A DNA stretch of 18,351 nt from Spirochaetaceae bacterium. Lineage in GTDB: Bacteria > Spirochaetota > Spirochaetia > Treponematales > Treponemataceae. The stretch lies in contig JAGCMR010000268.1 of assembly GCA_017646305.1 (NCBI GenBank), forward strand, positions 1 to 18,351. The letters run 5' to 3'. The translations under genes and the position numbers were made by a program. Positions 7,280-14,800 of this stretch are shown piece by piece. The notes beneath the pieces are model-generated. The model ran no database searches and was not told the DNA's origin. It was given only the letters and a program-made list of their open reading frames with translations. Every line of letters begins with the position of its first letter. Positions within the stretch are counted from its first letter, which is position 1.

Positions 7280-10193
7280 TTTGATTATCTCCAGAAACTA
7301 CAGATTTATTTCTTTTTGGTGGATGAGGTGGAATGTACACATCCTCCTCCAACTCCACATCTTCTTCTTCAAAGGGCTCCACATCAGGCAAGGTGGTACC
7401 ACCACCAGTGGCTTCATTTTCCAACCTGATGGTAATAACCTTACTAACTCCAGATTCCTCCATGGTAACACCCAACATGGTACCAGCACCGGAAACTGTT
7501 TTTTTGTTGTGGGTAATAACAATGTACTGGCTCACATTGGCAAAATCCCTGAGGGTATGGATAAATCGCAACACGTTCTGCTCGTCCAAGGCGGCGTCAA
7601 TCTCATCCAAAAGACAAAAGGGAGAGGGACGAACCATATAGGTGGCAAAAAGCAGGGCCACCGCTGTCATGGTTTTTTCACCACCAGACAAAAGGGCAAT
7701 ATTTTCCAGCTTCTTTCCCGGAGGCTGAGCAAAGATGTCAATTCCAGATTCAAGAACATTCTGTGGGTTTACTAGACGTAGCTCTGCCCTACCGCCACCA
7801 AAAAGCCGACGGAACATGTTATGAAAGTTTTTCTTGATTTTGTTGTAAGTGGCCAAAAAGAGCTCTGTGGATTCAGCCCGAATTTCCTCGGTAATTCGCT
7901 GTAGATCATCCTTGGCTTTTTGCAAGTCAGCAATTTGGCTAGAAAGGAAGTCATAGCGTTCCTTTGTTTCTGCAAATTCCTCTGGAGCAGAAAGGTTTAC
8001 GTTTCCCAATTCCTTCATGGACTGACGAGCCTTTGCTAGCTTGTCTCGCAATTCAGCAGTGGGAACGGTAATGGTGTACATCCGTTCCTCAAATTCCATC
8101 AAATCTCGGGAATGATTTTCTCGGAAATTGTCCTTTACGTTACGTATATCTGTTTCGATGGTGGCCAAATCGAGGCTATATTTTTCTACCAATGCCTGAC
8201 TTTTAGACAATTCAGCTGTTTTTTTCTGAATCTCTTCTTTCTTACCAGAAACATCGCTGTTACGAGTGGAGATTTCCTTTTCCAGAGACTCTAATTCGGA
8301 AGTCATGGCAATACCCTTTCGCTCGATGGAAGCAATCTCCCCTTCTAGCTCCAGTAATTGCTGATGAATGTCCTCGAATCTATTCTTTTCTGCAAACAGC
8401 TCGTTATCCACCTCTCGCAGGGCAGCTTCTTCTGAAGCGAGATTTCGACGAAGCAATCTGATTTTATCCTCTGCAGACTGAATATGGGTTTGCATCTGGG
8501 CCTTTTGAATACGAAGCTCCTCCAAGGTGGCTCGATATTCATCGATTTTTCCCACCAAGTTTGCATTTTCACTTTTGAGCTCAGAAATTCTTTCCCGTAA
8601 ACCCTCCTGCCGCTGCTGAATCTGAACAATTTCCTTGTCGATGGAGCGTTTCTTTGTAATAATTCCTTCTGGAGCAAGAAAATCATCAATAAATTGAGGG
8701 GTAGAATCAATGTATTGAGTTAGAGCTTCTTTAAGCTGCTGCAAGAGAGATTCCATTTCTAAAAAGGAATCAAAACCTGTTTTGCTAAATTTTCCTGCAT
8801 CGGAGCTAGAGGGATTAGAAATTGCTACAAAGTCACTGAAAATATTCTTTCGACCAGTGGCTAAAGCCATCAACTTGCCCAAAAGACTATCCACCTGCTC
8901 CCGCGCACTGGCACAGGCAGAAGCAGAATAACCGGCATCCTTGAGACGAGAATCCAGCTCTGTAACGATATCCTCAGTAATGGACTCCAAATCCTTTCGG
9001 AAATCCACTGCCTGTAGAGCCATTTCTTGGATATTTTTTTCGTGTTGGGCAGCTTGACGATCGTTTTCTGTAATGCGGCTACTGGCAAGATTAATATTTT
9101 CTTCAAAGGAGGAAATATTCTTGCCAACCTCTTCTATACGACGACGCTGCTGATGAAGCCCTGCTTCTTGTTCGTCAATATCTTCCTGCAGGGTTTCAAT
9201 TTGTTCAGTTAAAAATGAATGACGACCTTCCAGCTGGGTCAGTTTTTGCTTGATTTCACCTTGACGCTGGTTCAGTTGCTTGGCCTGCTGGTCCTTACCA
9301 TTTTTTTCAATGGCAAGACCGTGGATTTGTTTTTCTAGCTCCACCAAACGGCCTTCCATGGCATTAACTTCTTCCATGTTTTCTGACAAGGAGGCATTGA
9401 TAGCATTAATTTCTTGACTTACTTTTTCTCGTAACTGAGAAGCCTTTTCCATCTCCTTTGCCTTATGATCTTGGTCCACCAAAAAGCCTTTAAGACGAAG
9501 GAGCTGAATATCAAGCTCAAAGTTAAAAATATCATCTCGTAAACCACGGCAAGCAATAGCCTTGTCGGCTTGCACCTTCAGCACATCATAGGAACGCTTT
9601 ACTTCACCCATAATGCCTTCAATCTGGCGCATATTTTCTTCCGTTCGCTCTAGTTTTCGTTCTGCCTCAGCCCGCTTAACCTTAAATCGTGTGATACCAG
9701 CGGCTTCTTCAAAAAGATAGCGACGATCTTCTGGCTTGCTAGAAAGGATTTGGTCAATCTTACCCTGCTCCATTACAGAATAAGCAGCCTTTCCTACACC
9801 AGTGTCCCAGAAAAGCTCACGAATGTCCTTTAATTTTACTTGGGCATTGTTGATGTAATATTCACTTTCACCAGAGCGATACAGGCGACGCTTGATAGTA
9901 ATTTCACTAATATCTAGGGGCAAAAGCATCTTTTCGTTGGCAATGGTAAGGGTTACTTCTGCCACGTTTAAGGCCTTTCGGGTTTCAGTACCGTTAAAGA
10001 TAATGTCTTCCATCTTTTCAGCACGCATATTTTTTGAGCTTTGTTCACCTAAAACCCATTTTACTGCATCTACAACGTTGCTTTTTCCACAACCATTAGG
10101 CCCCACTAAGGCGGTAATTCCATCTGAAAATTCTATTCTGGTACGATCAACAAATGATTTAAAGCCAAAAATTTCAAGACTTTTTAGAAACAC
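7266..10193 (-). CDS. smc: SMC chromosome-segregation ATPase, short form with atypical centre
   Basis: The product is 975 residues; common bacterial SMC is about 1,150-1,200. The N-terminal head has Walker A GPNGCGKSNVVDAVKW (31-46), and the Q-loop region YSVMEQGKIDQIL is at 138-150. Long coiled coil covers about 165-395 and 512-695. The C-terminal head has the conserved lead-in KELGNVNLSAPEEF (727-740), signature LLSGGEKT (834-841) and Walker B FCLLDEIDAALDEQN (859-873). The centre (about 397-511) does not show the glycine-rich SMC hinge. The tail is acidic and specific to this protein. SMC compacts and helps segregate the chromosome, usually with ScpA/ScpB, which are not in this window. The start is GTG at 10193 with AGGGG 5 bases upstream. 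The gene leads a coupled three-gene unit. Confidence 0.92.
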   Translation of the reverse strand: MFLKSLEIFGFKSFVDRTRIEFSDGITALVGPNGCGKSNVVDAVKWVLGEQSSKNMRAEKMEDIIFNGTETRKALNVAEVTLTIANEKMLLPLDISEITIKRRLYRSGESEYYINNAQVKLKDIRELFWDTGVGKAAYSVMEQGKIDQILSSKPEDRRYLFEEAAGITRFKVKRAEAERKLERTEENMRQIEGIMGEVKRSYDVLKVQADKAIACRGLRDDIFNFELDIQLLRLKGFLVDQDHKAKEMEKASQLREKVSQEINAINASLSENMEEVNAMEGRLVELEKQIHGLAIEKNGKDQQAKQLNQRQGEIKQKLTQLEGRHSFLTEQIETLQEDIDEQEAGLHQQRRRIEEVGKNISSFEENINLASSRITENDRQAAQHEKNIQEMALQAVDFRKDLESITEDIVTELDSRLKDAGYSASACASAREQVDSLLGKLMALATGRKNIFSDFVAISNPSSSDAGKFSKTGFDSFLEMESLLQQLKEALTQYIDSTPQFIDDFLAPEGIITKKRSIDKEIVQIQQRQEGLRERISELKSENANLVGKIDEYRATLEELRIQKAQMQTHIQSAEDKIRLLRRNLASEEAALREVDNELFAEKNRFEDIHQQLLELEGEIASIERKGIAMTSELESLEKEISTRNSDVSGKKEEIQKKTAELSKSQALVEKYSLDLATIETDIRNVKDNFRENHSRDLMEFEERMYTITVPTAELRDKLAKARQSMKELGNVNLSAPEEFAETKERYDFLSSQIADLQKAKDDLQRITEEIRAESTELFLATYNKIKKNFHNMFRRLFGGGRAELRLVNPQNVLESGIDIFAQPPGKKLENIALLSGGEKTMTAVALLFATYMVRPSPFCLLDEIDAALDEQNVLRFIHTLRDFANVSQYIVITHNKKTVSGAGTMLGVTMEESGVSKVITIRLENEATGGGTTLPDVEPFEEEDVELEEDVYIPPHPPKRNKSVVSGDNQNESN

Positions 10194-10206
10194 ATGAACC
10201 CCTAAG

Positions 10207-10234
10207 AAAAAAATCGGGCCAAAAAAAATTGGCC
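10207..10234 (-). terminator. Terminator-like hairpin in the smc leader
   Basis: On the minus strand GGCCAA, six Ts and TTGGCC form a 6-bp stem-loop, followed by CGA and seven Ts. It lies downstream of the proposed smc promoter and just before the smc ribosome site. It could stop readthrough from the lipoprotein/porin operon, attenuate smc, or both. The stem is short, so efficiency is probably partial. Confidence 0.55.
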
Positions 10235-10298
10235 AAAACCAGTCTATTTATTTTTGCATGAAACAATTACCTGAAGATAATTTTCACACATAAAACAG

Positions 10299-10327
10299 AT
10301 TGTACCAGTTTTAGCCAATGCTTTCAA
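10299..10327 (-). promoter_or_regulatory. Sigma-70-type promoter of smc
   Basis: On the minus strand TTGAAA (10327-10322), a 17-base spacer and TACAAT (10304-10299) match the housekeeping promoter pattern. The predicted start is near 10292, giving a leader of about 99 bases before the GTG. The -35 box lies only 9 bases after the stop of the upstream outer-membrane protein gene. Confidence 0.65.
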
Positions 10328-10336
10328 TATCAATAA

Positions 10337-11485
10337 TTAATAATAGAAGGCTAAGGAGAAGGCTCCATGTATCTGAGGAGAGGAGCCTGGATCCAATCCC
10401 TTCTCCTTTCCGTACAAAGCTAAAGACATGTGGAAAGGACCAAGATCAAGACCAAGTCCACCAGCAAGATAGGGACCTGTCAAACCAAAGCGCAAGGCAA
10501 TGGACTTAAACAGAACAGCTTCCATACCCACAGAAAGATCCAGTAAGGGATGTGGAAGGAAAATTGCCCGTTCTCGGTTAAACAATTTGGTAAAATTGGC
10601 ATAATCCACATAGACAGCAAAGGAAGTAAGCACCTTCTTGAGAACACCAGTAGGAACCTGTACACCGAGTCCAAGAGTCAAATCTCCTGATTGGATGAAT
10701 TTATTCCAATCACCATTTTCAGAGAAGGACATGGAGGAAATAGCTCCTAGATCCTTGTTCATTCCAAGATACAGATCCTTCCAAACAGCTGATACAGAAA
10801 GGAAGTCCCAGACATTGTAGGTTGCACCAATATCAAAGCCTAGACCTAAGGTCATGGAAGCAGGTAATGTTGAAAAATCTATGGAGGTAAGACCTGTTAC
10901 AGAACCCTGGTGATAGATACCAAATCTACCTAAAAGCTCTGTAGTAATACCTAAGGATACCTTGTGAATTCCTTCATCAATAATGGGGCAGGAAAAACCA
11001 CCCACCAAGAACAAGTCACCACCAGCTACTGTCGTCATTGAAGAAACTGATGGCAGGTCTGCACGAACAAATACATTATTATACAAACCAATGCCCCAGT
11101 TGTTTGCAACCAAGGAAAAGGTTAATGGCAACATAATGTCTCCATCTATGTAAATTCCGTTACTTCCCTTTAAGAGCTCCACTAAGGTATCTGTAATGTT
11201 AATATTTTCATTACCTTTCATTAGGTCAAAAAGTACACTGGGAACACCTGGTGGTAACCCAAAATCAAAGGCTAATGTGGGCAAAAATACCTGCTTTCCA
11301 CTAAACATCATGCCACTGGGATTGTTCAACATCACAAAGGGCTGATCAAAGTCACAAAGATAGCTTTTACCCATTCCAGAGGAACGAACATCCACCACAG
11401 AGGGAGCAAAAAAATCTATAGCAGAAACAGAATAGGTTATGATTGCTGAAAAAAGCATAAGACAAACGAGGCATTTCTTTTTCAT
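10337..11485 (-). CDS. Outer-membrane beta-barrel protein, FadL/TraF-like
   Basis: The product is 382 residues. The signal peptide is MKKKCLVCLMLFSAIITYSV with likely cleavage after SVSA (about 22). The mature protein has alternating beta-strand patterns throughout (GDLFLVGGFSCPI, ASMTLGLGFDIGATYNV, LTLGLGVQVPTG, ALRFGLTGPYLAGGLGLDLG) and ends in SLAFYY, an aromatic C-terminus typical of proteins inserted by BamA. The start of the mature part (SVVDVRSSGMGKSYL then FVMLNNPSGMMFS) resembles FadL, PorV and TraF-like barrel proteins; treponemes have a family of FadL-like porins near the flaB locus. The exact family and substrate cannot be settled. It overlaps the upstream lipoprotein gene by one base (TAATG) and has a good GGAGG site. 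Confidence 0.78.
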   Translation of the reverse strand: MKKKCLVCLMLFSAIITYSVSAIDFFAPSVVDVRSSGMGKSYLCDFDQPFVMLNNPSGMMFSGKQVFLPTLAFDFGLPPGVPSVLFDLMKGNENINITDTLVELLKGSNGIYIDGDIMLPLTFSLVANNWGIGLYNNVFVRADLPSVSSMTTVAGGDLFLVGGFSCPIIDEGIHKVSLGITTELLGRFGIYHQGSVTGLTSIDFSTLPASMTLGLGFDIGATYNVWDFLSVSAVWKDLYLGMNKDLGAISSMSFSENGDWNKFIQSGDLTLGLGVQVPTGVLKKVLTSFAVYVDYANFTKLFNRERAIFLPHPLLDLSVGMEAVLFKSIALRFGLTGPYLAGGLGLDLGPFHMSLALYGKEKGLDPGSSPQIHGAFSLAFYY

Positions 11486-12252
11486 TATTGACCTCCCTTC
11501 ATTTTATCCAGAAGGTCTGAAATAGTAAAACCACCAATACCAACACCTGCTGCCTCATCCTTTCTCTCTCCTGTTAAAACATCTGCTACCCCCATGGCGG
11601 CAGACAGGGCTGCTTTTGATTCCTCTGTAAAACTACCTCCAAGTTCATTTTTAAAAGCTTCAGCATCAAATGCATCCCCGTTACTAGCAGCTTTTGCAGC
11701 CTCTTGGAAGGCCTTCATCTTATCTTCAAAAGAAGAACCTTCACCAGATTCTGTTTTTACAGTATTCACAATGAGGCTTGCAGCACTAAAGGCAAGGGTG
11801 GAAGCATCAGTTGTTTTCAGAATTTCTTTATCTTTCAAAACAGTTTCTAATGCCGTGGTGTTTATAGCAGGAGCACCTTGACTCAAGGAATCCATGATGG
11901 TAGCAAAATCCATGCTCTCGTCACCATTGGTAAGCTGTTCCACCACATCTCCCAACTTAGAAACGGGAAGAATAGCACTTGTTCCTGCTTTTAATAGATT
12001 TTCCTTGTCACCTTTACTAAGGTTGTTGATTTCATCTTGATTACGGCCAGACAGCTCATTTAATACATCAGCCGCCTTTTGAGGATCTGAGGCCAGCTTG
12101 TCTATATTTCCTGCTAAATCGGCAGTAGACATAGAACCAATAATGCCAGAAATATCTCTGGAAAAACTGTATAATGGCTTGGAAAATAGCTCACAAGACA
12201 TTATAAGACAAACAAATAATAAAGAAGTGAAGAAAAATAAACACTTTTTCAT
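11485..12252 (-). CDS. Lipoprotein of unknown function paired with an outer-membrane barrel
   Basis: The product is 255 residues. The signal peptide MKKCLFFFTSLLFVCLIMSC has a lipobox ending at Cys20. The mature part is mostly helical, rich in Ala, Asp and Lys, with no membrane segments (NIDKLASDPQKAADVLNELS; DKMKAFQEAAKAASNGDAF; EESKAALSAAMGVADVLTG). It ends in a Gly-rich stretch and DLLDKMKGGQ. AAGGAGG lies 6 bases before the ATG, and a promoter lies just upstream. I recognise no family. The one-base overlap with the barrel gene suggests that the two are made together and may form an outer-membrane complex. Confidence 0.78.
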   Translation of the reverse strand: MKKCLFFFTSLLFVCLIMSCELFSKPLYSFSRDISGIIGSMSTADLAGNIDKLASDPQKAADVLNELSGRNQDEINNLSKGDKENLLKAGTSAILPVSKLGDVVEQLTNGDESMDFATIMDSLSQGAPAINTTALETVLKDKEILKTTDASTLAFSAASLIVNTVKTESGEGSSFEDKMKAFQEAAKAASNGDAFDAEAFKNELGGSFTEESKAALSAAMGVADVLTGERKDEAAGVGIGGFTISDLLDKMKGGQ

Positions 12253-12274
12253 TATGAGCCTCCTTAACTCTACA

Positions 12275-12303
12275 ATTCTACCAAAAAAAAATTGAAATCA
12301 CAA
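12275..12303 (-). promoter_or_regulatory. Sigma-70-type promoter of the lipoprotein/barrel operon
   Basis: On the minus strand TTGTGA (12303-12298), a 17-base spacer containing nine Ts and TAGAAT (12280-12275) form a good promoter. The predicted start is near 12268, giving a very short leader of about 15 bases that consists of little more than the ribosome site. Confidence 0.6.
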
Positions 12304-12314
12304 CATAAAATAAT

Positions 12315-12353
12315 AAAAAAAAACTGGCATAAGGAAAAAATCCCAATGCCAGT
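12315..12353 (-). terminator. Intrinsic terminator after ftnA
   Basis: On the minus strand an 8-bp stem (ACTGGCAT, 12353-12346, with ATGCCAGT, 12330-12323) is followed by eight more Ts, 20 bases after the ferritin stop. It ends the ferritin message just before the next promoter. Confidence 0.85.
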
Positions 12354-12372
12354 CTAAAAACTCCAATATAGA

Positions 12373-12885
12373 CTACAGTGTTAGGCTTGGAGCTGTATAG
12401 GTACGGCTTCCCAAGTCTGCATCCAACAGATAGAGGGAACGTGCGTCGCCACCAAAAAGCTCCATCTTAGAAATCAACTCGTGAGTATTTGCCTCTTCTT
12501 CACCCTGCTCCTTTACGAACCAGTCCAAAAACTGCATGGTGCGATAATCCTTCAACTGTTCTGCAGCAGCATAAATCTCGTTAATGGTAGTTGTTACACC
12601 ACATTCATGGGCCAGAGCAAAGTGCAAGGGATCATCTAATTTTTCGTAAGTCTTGTTGGGGCGAGAAATAGAGTCAAGTTCAACAAGCTCGTTATTGTTG
12701 TGCAGGTACTGATACATCAACATTCCATGGTCTCGCTCTTCCTGAGCCTGGATTTTGAACCAGTTAGCAAAGCCCTTCAAGCCTTTGTGCTCGTAGTAGT
12801 TTGCAAAGTCAAGGTAAAGATAGGCAGAAAAAAATTCATTGTTTACCTGCTTAGTAAGCAATGATACAATCTTTGGATCAAGCAT
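12373..12885 (-). CDS. ftnA: Non-haem bacterial ferritin
   Basis: The product is 170 residues from the ATG at 12885. An upstream in-frame ATG at 12945 would add 20 residues unlike the family, and GGAGG sits 6 bases before 12885. The ferroxidase residues fall at the same numbers I know for E. coli FtnA: Glu17, Glu50 and His53 (QAQEERDHG), Glu94 (AHECGV), Gln127 and Glu130 (KEQGEEEAN). The protein forms a 24-subunit cage that oxidises Fe(II) with oxygen or peroxide and stores the mineral. It lacks the methionine haem ligand context of bacterioferritin. It is a single-gene unit, diverging from the redox regulator rex across 196 bases, a pairing that fits iron and redox homeostasis. Confidence 0.95.
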   Translation of the reverse strand: MLDPKIVSLLTKQVNNEFFSAYLYLDFANYYEHKGLKGFANWFKIQAQEERDHGMLMYQYLHNNNELVELDSISRPNKTYEKLDDPLHFALAHECGVTTTINEIYAAAEQLKDYRTMQFLDWFVKEQGEEEANTHELISKMELFGGDARSLYLLDADLGSRTYTAPSLTL

Positions 12886-12957
12886 TTTATACCTCCGATA
12901 AAATAATAAAGAAACAGCTCTGTATGTTGCTGGAACTGTCTGCAATTTCTTGGTTTA

Positions 12958-12986
12958 AATATATCCTTCTATAAGAATAAATGCAA
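12958..12986 (-). promoter_or_regulatory. Candidate ftnA promoter
   Basis: On the minus strand TTGCAT (12986-12981), a 17-base spacer and TATATT (12963-12958) could drive ftnA with a leader of about 65 bases. The match is moderate. The region 12886-13081 holds this promoter and the rex promoter; I saw no clear Fur or PerR box there. Confidence 0.4.
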
Positions 12987-13046
12987 GGTCAAAACGAACA
13001 ATTACTCCATTCTAATGATTCAACCTATATCTATAAAAAAATATAC

Positions 13047-13075
13047 TTCACAAATAATTCGTTCTGTTATATAAT
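13047..13075 (+). promoter_or_regulatory. rex promoter, predicted to give a leaderless mRNA
   Basis: TTCACA (13047-13052), a 17-base spacer and a perfect TATAAT (13070-13075) form a strong promoter. Standard spacing puts the transcription start at about 13082, the A of the rex ATG. The -35 region reads TTCACAAA, which resembles one half of the known Rex operator (TTGTGAA…TTCACAA). The other half is not visible. Confidence 0.7.
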
Positions 13076-13081
13076 GGGGAT

Positions 13082-13732
13082 ATGGCAAAGCAAAAAATTC
13101 CTGCAACGCCTTCTATTCGGCGTTTACCATCATACCTTCACCTCATCAAGCAAGTGCACTCAGAAGGTGATGATTTTATCTCTGGTACAGTAATTGCCCA
13201 AGAGCTACATCTTGAGCCTATTCAAGTACGAAAGGATTTGGCTATTACCGGTATTATTGGAAAGCCAAAGCGAGGATATCCTGTAGCACCTCTTATTGCT
13301 GCCATTGAGCATTTCCTTAGTTGGGATAACTCAAAGAAAGCCATAATTGTTGGTGCAGGAAATTTAGCAACGGCTCTCACTGGATATTCCGAATTCCAAT
13401 ATCATGGATTAAATTTTGTTGCAGCCTTTGACAAGGATTCCAACAAGGTTGGCCAATCCATCCATGATGTACCAGTGTATTCTATCGATGAAATGAAAGA
13501 GCGAATTGCAGGCTGTGATGTTTCTCTGGCAATTCTTACTGTTCCTTCCACCTTTGCTCAGGAAACAGCTGACATCATTGTAAAATCTGGCATAAAGGCT
13601 ATATGGAACTTTACTAATGCAAAGCTCAAGCTCCCAGAAGATGTGGTTTGCCAGCAAGAGGATTTAACTTCTGGCTATGCCATGCTCTGTGTCATGATGG
13701 ATTCCAAGAGAGAAAAAATCGTACAAGAATGA
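13082..13732 (+). CDS. rex: Redox-sensing transcriptional repressor Rex
   Basis: The product is 216 residues, the normal length. The N-terminal winged helix (about 1-75) has IPATPSIRRLPSYLHLIKQV, then the recognition region EPIQVRKDLAITG and the wing KPKRGYPVAPLIAAI. The C-terminal Rossmann domain has IIVGAGNLATAL (about 88-99) and the acidic end of strand 2, AAFDKDSNKVG, which selects NAD(H). Rex binds operators when NAD+ is high and lets go when NADH rises, controlling fermentation and respiration genes. The only good start is ATG 13082, and there is no properly spaced ribosome site. The stop overlaps the rlmK start by 4 bases (ATGA). Confidence 0.93.
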   Translation: MAKQKIPATPSIRRLPSYLHLIKQVHSEGDDFISGTVIAQELHLEPIQVRKDLAITGIIGKPKRGYPVAPLIAAIEHFLSWDNSKKAIIVGAGNLATALTGYSEFQYHGLNFVAAFDKDSNKVGQSIHDVPVYSIDEMKERIAGCDVSLAILTVPSTFAQETADIIVKSGIKAIWNFTNAKLKLPEDVVCQQEDLTSGYAMLCVMMDSKREKIVQE

Positions 13733-14778
13733 GTTACGAATCTTCTTCAGCAAATTATTCTTCTGAAAAAACTGAGTATCAGGCTCAGTTATTGAAAAAT
13801 CGTCTTACGAAGCGTTTTCAGCACTTGAAAAAATGGGCTCGTCGTAGTGATATTGGATGTTACCGTCTCTACGACAAGGACATTCCAGAGATTCCCCTTG
13901 CCATTGACATTTTTTTTCTACAGAACTCCCCTTCTGACAGCGAGGCAGAAGCCTATTTACGTATCTATCTGTACCAGCGGCCCTATGAAAAGGATGAGGA
14001 AGAAGAGTCTCACTGGCTTGAGGCAATGATTCAGGTGGCAGCCCAAGTGGCAGGTGTTTCCCAAGATAAGGTGGTGGCAAAAACTCGTATGAGACAGAGA
14101 GGAAGCGACCAATACGAAAAGCAGGAAACACAAGAGGCCATTACGGGAATTGTGCAGGAGCAGGGACATAAGTTTTTTGTGAACTTGAGCAATTACCTTG
14201 ATACAGGGCTCTTTATGGACCACCGTCCCCTACGTAAAATAGTGGAAAGTGAAGCCAAAGAAAAGGCTGTGCTGAATCTCTTTTGCTATACAGCTTCCTT
14301 TTCTGTCTATGCTGTAGCAGGTGGAGCCCGTAGAGTAGATTCTGTTGACCTTTCCAATACCTATCTTGCTTGGGGAGAAAAGAATTTTTCCTTGAATGGC
14401 TTTGTTGATGCAGATAAATACCGCTTTACAAGAAGTGATGTGTCTCAGTTTTTAAAAGACACAAGGGACAGTTGGGATATTATCGTTCTTGATCCTCCTA
14501 CCTTTTCCAACTCAAAGAAAACAAAGGATACTCTGGACATAAACCGAGATTGGTCCAAGTTGGTAAATGCAGCCTTAAGTCATCTTAATCCTGGTGGAAC
14601 CTTGTATTTTTCTACCAATAGTCGGCAGCTCCACTTTGATGAAGGGCTTTTAAAACCACCAACAAAGGGAAATGATGTAGCCCAACTTAGGGTAAAGGAC
14701 ATTACCACCGCCACTATTCCAGAGGACTTTCGAAACCAAAAGATTCATCGTTGCTGGAAGCTCACCCTATCAGAATAA
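13729..14778 (+). CDS. rlmK: 23S rRNA m7G2069 methyltransferase RlmK, stand-alone
   Basis: The product is 349 residues from ATG 13729, which overlaps the rex stop. The sequence follows the C-terminal half (RlmK) of E. coli RlmKL: KNRLTKRFQHLKKWARRSDI and CYRLYDKDIPE (RNA-binding start), KTRMRQRGSDQYEK, VNLSNYLDTGLFMDHRPLR, the SAM-binding NLFCYTASFSVYAVAGGARR, VDLSNTYLAWGEKNFSLNG, the catalytic-domain motif VLDPPTFSNSKK, and the end QKIHRCWKLTL. In E. coli this half makes m7G2069 in 23S rRNA and the other half (RlmL) makes m2G2445. Here RlmK is a separate protein with no RlmL partner in the window. Specificity for G2069 is inferred from homology. A longer frame beginning at 13648 is unlikely, because it would run through rex. 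Confidence 0.85.
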   Translation: MSYESSSANYSSEKTEYQAQLLKNRLTKRFQHLKKWARRSDIGCYRLYDKDIPEIPLAIDIFFLQNSPSDSEAEAYLRIYLYQRPYEKDEEEESHWLEAMIQVAAQVAGVSQDKVVAKTRMRQRGSDQYEKQETQEAITGIVQEQGHKFFVNLSNYLDTGLFMDHRPLRKIVESEAKEKAVLNLFCYTASFSVYAVAGGARRVDSVDLSNTYLAWGEKNFSLNGFVDADKYRFTRSDVSQFLKDTRDSWDIIVLDPPTFSNSKKTKDTLDINRDWSKLVNAALSHLNPGGTLYFSTNSRQLHFDEGLLKPPTKGNDVAQLRVKDITTATIPEDFRNQKIHRCWKLTLSE

Positions 14779-14800
14779 TGCCACGAAAGGCCCAACTTGA

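Noticed and set aside
7179..7775. Plus-strand open frame of 198 codons opposite smc and the small membrane gene
   Set aside because: Its protein looks random, while the opposite strand encodes clear SMC motifs.
12886..12945. N-terminal extension of ferritin
   Set aside because: GGAGG at the correct distance and the match of ferroxidase residue numbers to FtnA support ATG 12885.
13036..13054. Full palindromic Rex operator upstream of rex
   Set aside because: Only the TTCACAA half is present; the left half is an A-run that does not match.
13648..13728. Longer rlmK start inside rex
   Set aside because: It would code through the end of rex in another frame, and the ATGA overlap at 13729 gives the expected RlmK N-terminus.
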